Below, one piece after another: positions 37,874 to 40,875 of a DNA stretch of 40,875 nucleotides. Below the pieces are notes generated by a model, which saw only the letters and a list, made by a program, of their open reading frames with translations, made no database searches and was not told where the DNA came from. Location of the stretch: assembly GCA_002255365.1 (NCBI GenBank), contig NCBI01000023.1, positions 1 to 40,875 on the forward strand. Reading direction: 5' to 3'. Numbering within the stretch: position 1 is the stretch's first letter; each line of letters begins with the position of its first letter. A program made the position numbers and the translations under genes. Origin of the DNA: Chromatiales bacterium 21-64-14 (GTDB lineage Bacteria > Pseudomonadota > Gammaproteobacteria > 21-64-14).

Positions 37874-39217
37874 TTGGGGTGGCGGCGCAACACCGAAGTG
37901 CGGCACACCGAGCCGCGGCTGTCGCTGCTGCTGCGCGCGCTGCGGCATCGCAACTACCGGCTCTATTTCGCCGGCCAGAGCATCTCGCTCATCGGCACCT
38001 GGATGACGCGCCTGGCCACCAGTTGGCTGGTGTGGCGCCTGACCCGTTCCGCCGACGTGTTGGGGCTGCTCGGTTTCGTCGGCCAGCTGCCGACCTTCCT
38101 GCTCGCCCCGTTCGCCGGTGTGTGGGTCGACCGGCTCAACCGCCACCGCCTGCTGATCGTCACGCAGGCCCTGGCCATGGTGGAATCCTTCGTCCTGGCG
38201 GCGCTGGCGCTCTCGGGTACCATCCAGGTGTGGCAGATCCTCGTGCTGCAGGCGCTGCAGGGCGGGATCAACGCCTTCGACATGCCCACCCGGCAGGCGC
38301 TGCTGGTGGACCTGATCGAGGACCGCGCGGACCTGCCCAACGCCGTGGCGCTCAACTCCTCGATGGTGAACGCCGCGCGCCTGATCGGGCCCAGCATCGC
38401 CGGCCTGCTCATCGCCTGGGTGGGAGAGGGCTGGTGCTTTCTCGCCGACGGCGTCAGCTACCTGGCAGTCATCGCCTCGCTGCTCGCCATGGGTGTGATC
38501 GCGCGCCGGCCCGCGCGCAGCACGCACAAGGTCCTGCACGAACTGCGCGACGCCGTGCGCTACGTCCACGGGTTTGCGCCCATCCGCGCCATACTCCTGC
38601 TGCTGGTGCTGCTCGGCCTGGTGGGCATGCCCTACACCGTGCTGCTGCCCGTCATCGCCGCCCGCACCCTGCACGGTGGCGCGCATACCCTGGGCTTCCT
38701 TATGGGCGCCATGGGGGTCGGGGCACTCGCGGGCGCGCTGTTCCTCGCTACGCGGCGCACGGTGCTCGGTCTCGGACGGCTGATTCCGCTGGCGGCCGGC
38801 ACGTTCGGGATCAGCCTGATCGCCCTGGGCCTGTCGCGCTCGCTGCCCCTGTCCCTCGTCCTGATGGCCGTGACGGGCGTCGGCTTTATGATCCAGATGG
38901 CCGCCAGCAACACCCTGGTCCAGGTCCTCGTGCGCGAGGAGATGCGCGGCCGGGTGATGGCGCTCTACATCATGGCGTTCATGGGAATGACCCCGTTCGG
39001 CAGCCTGCTCGCCGGGGCGATCGCCGCGCGCGTCGGGGCGCCGGAGACGGTCCTGGGCTGCGGTGTGATCTGCGTCATCGGCGCCGTCGTGTTCGCGCGC
39101 AAACTGCCGGCGCTGCGCGCGATCGCGCGGCCGGTCTACGTGGAGCGGGGTATCCTGCCGGCGGTGGCCACCGGCATCGGGACCGCGACCAACCTGCGGG
39201 AGGAGACGGGGCAATAA
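37874..39217 (+). CDS. MFS transporter, EntS-like (MFS_3)
   Basis: A 447-residue inner-membrane protein with about 12 transmembrane segments. Typical of the MFS_3/EntS-type exporters: LRHRNYRLYFAGQSISLIGTWMTRLATSWLVWRLT at the start, the loop motif GVWVDRLNRHRLL, QALQGGINAFDMPTRQALLVDLI, LNSSMVNAARLIGPSIAGLLI and REEMRGRVMALYIMAFMGMTPFGSLLAGAI. Relatives export siderophores or drugs; no siderophore genes are here, so the substrate is open. The start is TTG at 37874, with GGAG 3-4 nt upstream; an in-frame GTG eight codons later is an alternative. Its opposite-strand frame is open almost throughout but is not a gene. Confidence 0.92.
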   Translation: MGWRRNTEVRHTEPRLSLLLRALRHRNYRLYFAGQSISLIGTWMTRLATSWLVWRLTRSADVLGLLGFVGQLPTFLLAPFAGVWVDRLNRHRLLIVTQALAMVESFVLAALALSGTIQVWQILVLQALQGGINAFDMPTRQALLVDLIEDRADLPNAVALNSSMVNAARLIGPSIAGLLIAWVGEGWCFLADGVSYLAVIASLLAMGVIARRPARSTHKVLHELRDAVRYVHGFAPIRAILLLLVLLGLVGMPYTVLLPVIAARTLHGGAHTLGFLMGAMGVGALAGALFLATRRTVLGLGRLIPLAAGTFGISLIALGLSRSLPLSLVLMAVTGVGFMIQMAASNTLVQVLVREEMRGRVMALYIMAFMGMTPFGSLLAGAIAARVGAPETVLGCGVICVIGAVVFARKLPALRAIARPVYVERGILPAVATGIGTATNLREETGQ

Positions 39218-39401
39218 CGCGGGGACGGGTCAATTTCACCCGCATCGGCAAAGCCGGGTCGGGCACAGTGCGCGCAGCGCAGTTGGGTGGAACGACCGGA
39301 AGCCACGGGCGGTTCCTGTCGTGCCGTCCGGTGCAATCGCGGGGCCTATTACACCCTGTGTGGGGGATGGTTAGCGGTTCCGCAACGGGAGGGGGGAGGG
39401 C

Positions 39402-39857
39402 GTGAGCATTGAACGTATTACCCACTACCTGCGCATCTCGGAGCGGCTGTGCTCGTCCGGCCAGCCCGACGAGGCGGGGTTCCAGGCCATCGCGGCGGCC
39501 GGATTCAGCGCGGTCATCAACCTGGCGATGCCCGATTCCGAGCGCGCCATCCCCGAGGAAGGCAGCATCGTCACCGAGCTCGGCATGAGCTACCACCACA
39601 TCCCGGTGCCGTTCGACGCGCCCGGGCCCAAACACCTCAAGCGTTTCATCGGCCTCATGGAGGGCCTTAAGGACGAGCGCGTCTGGGTACACTGCGCCGC
39701 GAACTACCGCGTGTCCGCTTTTCTCTATCTCTATCGCCGCTGGCAGGGCATGCCTGAAGACGAGGCGCGCACGGCGCTGCTCCCGGCCTGGCAGCCGAAC
39801 CCGACGTGGCGCGCCTTCATGGCGCAGCCGCCGGAAGCCCCGCACCAACGGGCGTGA
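39402..39857 (+). CDS. Protein tyrosine phosphatase-like protein (DUF442-like)
   Basis: A 151-residue cytoplasmic protein of the dual-specificity phosphatase fold: ITHYLRISERLCSSGQPDEAGFQAIAAAGFSAVINLA, then the loop WVHCAANYRVSAFLYLYR. The loop has Cys and Arg four residues apart (C-AANY-R), one shorter than the classic CX5R; I recall the same spacing in other members of this small family, so it is probably a family trait. Substrate unknown. The start is GTG with GGGGAGGG just upstream. It follows the MFS gene by about 185 bp of non-coding DNA. Confidence 0.82.
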   Translation: MSIERITHYLRISERLCSSGQPDEAGFQAIAAAGFSAVINLAMPDSERAIPEEGSIVTELGMSYHHIPVPFDAPGPKHLKRFIGLMEGLKDERVWVHCAANYRVSAFLYLYRRWQGMPEDEARTALLPAWQPNPTWRAFMAQPPEAPHQRA

Positions 39858-39984
39858 CGGGGCCGTCCCGCGCGCGCTTGGGCAGGGTAGCGGCGCCCCG
39901 CAGGCATCCAACGAACGTCCCATCCTTATCAGGCCGTGCCGTGCCGTGGCGCCCTGGTCGGTCGTGCCCGTCGTATGGGACGGC

Positions 39985-40012
39985 TTGACATGCAACCATT
40001 CAGTTGCATATT
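39985..40012 (+). promoter_or_regulatory. Promoter with embedded ArsR-type operator
   Basis: -35 TTGACA (39985-39990, perfect), 16-bp spacer, -10 CATATT (40007-40012). Between and overlapping both boxes is a perfect palindrome ATGCAAC-N6-GTTGCAT (39990-40009). A repressor bound there would block RNA polymerase. The transcript would start only a few nt before the ATG at 40023, so the mRNA is nearly leaderless. Confidence 0.8.
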
Positions 40013-40022
40013 ATCGGGTCAC

Positions 40023-40340
40023 ATGGATGCCGTGTTCAAGGCCTTGGCAGATGAGAGCCGCCGCAAGCTGCTCGATGAACTGTACAAGGACAACGGCCAG
40101 ACGCTGACCCAGCTGTCGGCGCACCTCGACATGACGCGGCAGGCGGTTGCGAAGCACCTGGCGCTGCTCGAGGCGGCGGACCTGGTGGCCGTGGTCCGGC
40201 GCGGGCGCGAGAAGCTGCATTATCTCAACCCGATGCCACTGCACGAGATCTACGCGCGCTGGATCGGCAAATACGAGCGCCATCGGTTGCAGGCCTTGAG
40301 TGAACTGAAAAAGGGTCTCGAAAACCGCAAAAAAGGATGA
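40023..40340 (+). CDS. ArsR-family regulator of the SRPBCC gene
   Basis: A 105-residue winged-helix repressor: MDAVFKALADESRRKLLDELY, LTQLSAHLDMTRQAVAKHLALLEAADLVAVVRRGREKLHYLNPMPL, and a basic C-terminal helix (RHRLQALSELKKGLENRKK). No metal-binding cysteine motif is present, so it is not an arsenic or zinc sensor of the classical kind. The ATG at 40023 starts the domain and follows the promoter directly without a Shine-Dalgarno sequence. Its stop overlaps the next gene's ATG by 4 bp. It probably represses its own operon through the palindrome at 39990-40009. Confidence 0.92.
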   Translation: MDAVFKALADESRRKLLDELYKDNGQTLTQLSAHLDMTRQAVAKHLALLEAADLVAVVRRGREKLHYLNPMPLHEIYARWIGKYERHRLQALSELKKGLENRKKG

Positions 40341-40822
40341 CCACCATGGAAAAGCCGACATTCGTCTATGCGACCTATATCCGCACCACGCCCGAGAAAC
40401 TCTGGGAGGCGCTGACCAACGGCGACTTCAGCGAGAAATACTGGTTCGGCTTCCGCATCGAGCTGGAGCCGAGGACGGGCGGACGGATCCGCATCCTTGC
40501 GCCCAAGGGCACGGAAGGGTGCGGCGATCACACCGGTGAGGTTTTGGTCTGGGAACCCTGCCGCAAGCTGGTCTACACCTGGAGCATGAAGGACGCGCCC
40601 GAAGTCGCCGCGATGCGCGAGGGTCCTTCGCGCGTCACCTACGAACTTACGCCGGTGGGCCGGCAGGTCCGGCTGCGTCTGATCCACGAGAACCTCCTGC
40701 CGGAGGACCTCGAGGCGAATCCCGACACGTTCCGCGGCATCAACAACGGCTGGCCGGCCGTCATCAGCAGCCTCAAGAGCCTGCTCGAGACCGGAGAACC
40801 GATGACCTACGCCGCCGCCTGA
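40337..40822 (+). CDS. SRPBCC/AHSA1 (START-like) domain protein
   Basis: A 161-residue soluble protein of the Aha1/AHSA1-like SRPBCC family, with a hydrophobic ligand cavity. The start FVYATYIRTTPEKLWEALTNGDFSEKYWFG, GGRIRILAPKG, GEVLVWEPCRKLVYTWS and the closing NNGWPAVISSLKSLLETGE are typical. It is co-translated with the ArsR-type regulator through an ATGA overlap; an ATG three codons later (40346) is a possible alternative start. Such ArsR-SRPBCC pairs are common; the ligand and physiological role are not known. The remaining 53 bp of the window hold nothing recognisable. Confidence 0.92.
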   Translation: MTTMEKPTFVYATYIRTTPEKLWEALTNGDFSEKYWFGFRIELEPRTGGRIRILAPKGTEGCGDHTGEVLVWEPCRKLVYTWSMKDAPEVAAMREGPSRVTYELTPVGRQVRLRLIHENLLPEDLEANPDTFRGINNGWPAVISSLKSLLETGEPMTYAAA

Positions 40823-40875
40823 CGGCGGAACGAGGCCGCCCTGTGGGTCTTAAGGGGACGGAGGGAATAAAGTTT

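Noticed and set aside
37601..39214. A 537-codon open frame on the minus strand, opposite the MFS transporter
   Set aside because: It is rich in His, Gln, Arg and Asp, with no domain, and exactly shadows a well-supported membrane protein; this is a by-product of high GC at third positions.
37879..39405. A 508-codon plus-strand frame overlapping the MFS gene
   Set aside because: Arg/Ala/Gly/Pro-rich out-of-frame reading of the MFS gene with no recognisable motif.

Overview
The window is GC-rich DNA (roughly 60-65% GC by eye) with dense genes in a gammaproteobacterial style: Uup, an Slt70-like transglycosylase, PBP1A, QmcA/NfeD, and a PEP-CTERM protein with remains of its sigma-54 regulator PrsR. 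This suits an environmental, possibly chemolithotrophic or acidophilic gammaproteobacterium (Acidiferrobacter/Ectothiorhodospiraceae-like). That placement is an inference from gene content; no rRNA or other phylogenetic marker was seen. No phage, plasmid, tRNA or rRNA gene was found.

Layout. 0-7 kb (minus strand): an atypical NRAMP-type metal transporter with a Fur-like site, a response-regulator receiver fused to a transmembrane segment and periplasmic domain, two small conserved-looking proteins, adenine phosphoribosyltransferase (TTG start), a rhodanese and a K+ channel with an RCK domain. 7.6-13 kb: the ABC-F ATPase Uup, a secreted protein of unknown function, an Slt-type lytic transglycosylase and a DUF3579-like gene. 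13.9-18.2 kb (minus): a tightly coupled three-gene operon (group II PLP decarboxylase, TPR-like/ATP-grasp ligase, second fold-type-I PLP enzyme), both junctions being 4-bp ATGA overlaps. It looks like a small, unrecognised biosynthetic pathway and is the best candidate for an undescribed system. 18.6-23.3 kb (minus): an Old Yellow Enzyme and a 1043-residue GAF-GGDEF-globin-like-GAF-EAL protein. 23.7-31.2 kb (plus): DUF3015 and DUF4105 genes separated by a terminator that overlaps the second gene's likely start, nfeD-qmcA, a strong 76-bp hairpin, PBP1A and a small secreted protein.

31.5-34.6 kb (minus): a secreted phosphoesterase with its own terminator and a Pho-box-like site, then a sulfotransferase-family protein with a C-terminal membrane helix. 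34.7-37.2 kb is a scar region: an ISL3 left end with a truncated transposase, one CRISPR-repeat-like unit (possibly with a second partial one 72 bp upstream), and a 5'-truncated, frameshifted prsR. Then come an AT-rich regulatory stretch with a near-consensus sigma-54 promoter, an apparently intact PEP-CTERM gene and a 19-bp perfect inverted repeat. 37.2-40.9 kb: an ArsR-family regulator divergent from an MFS exporter, a phosphatase-like protein, and an ArsR-SRPBCC (AHSA1) operon with a perfect operator palindrome between its -35 and -10.

Starts were moved from the longest open frame where a ribosome binding site or domain boundary argued for it; reasons are given per gene. Residue positions were counted by hand. 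Family names rest on recognised motifs, not on database searches.
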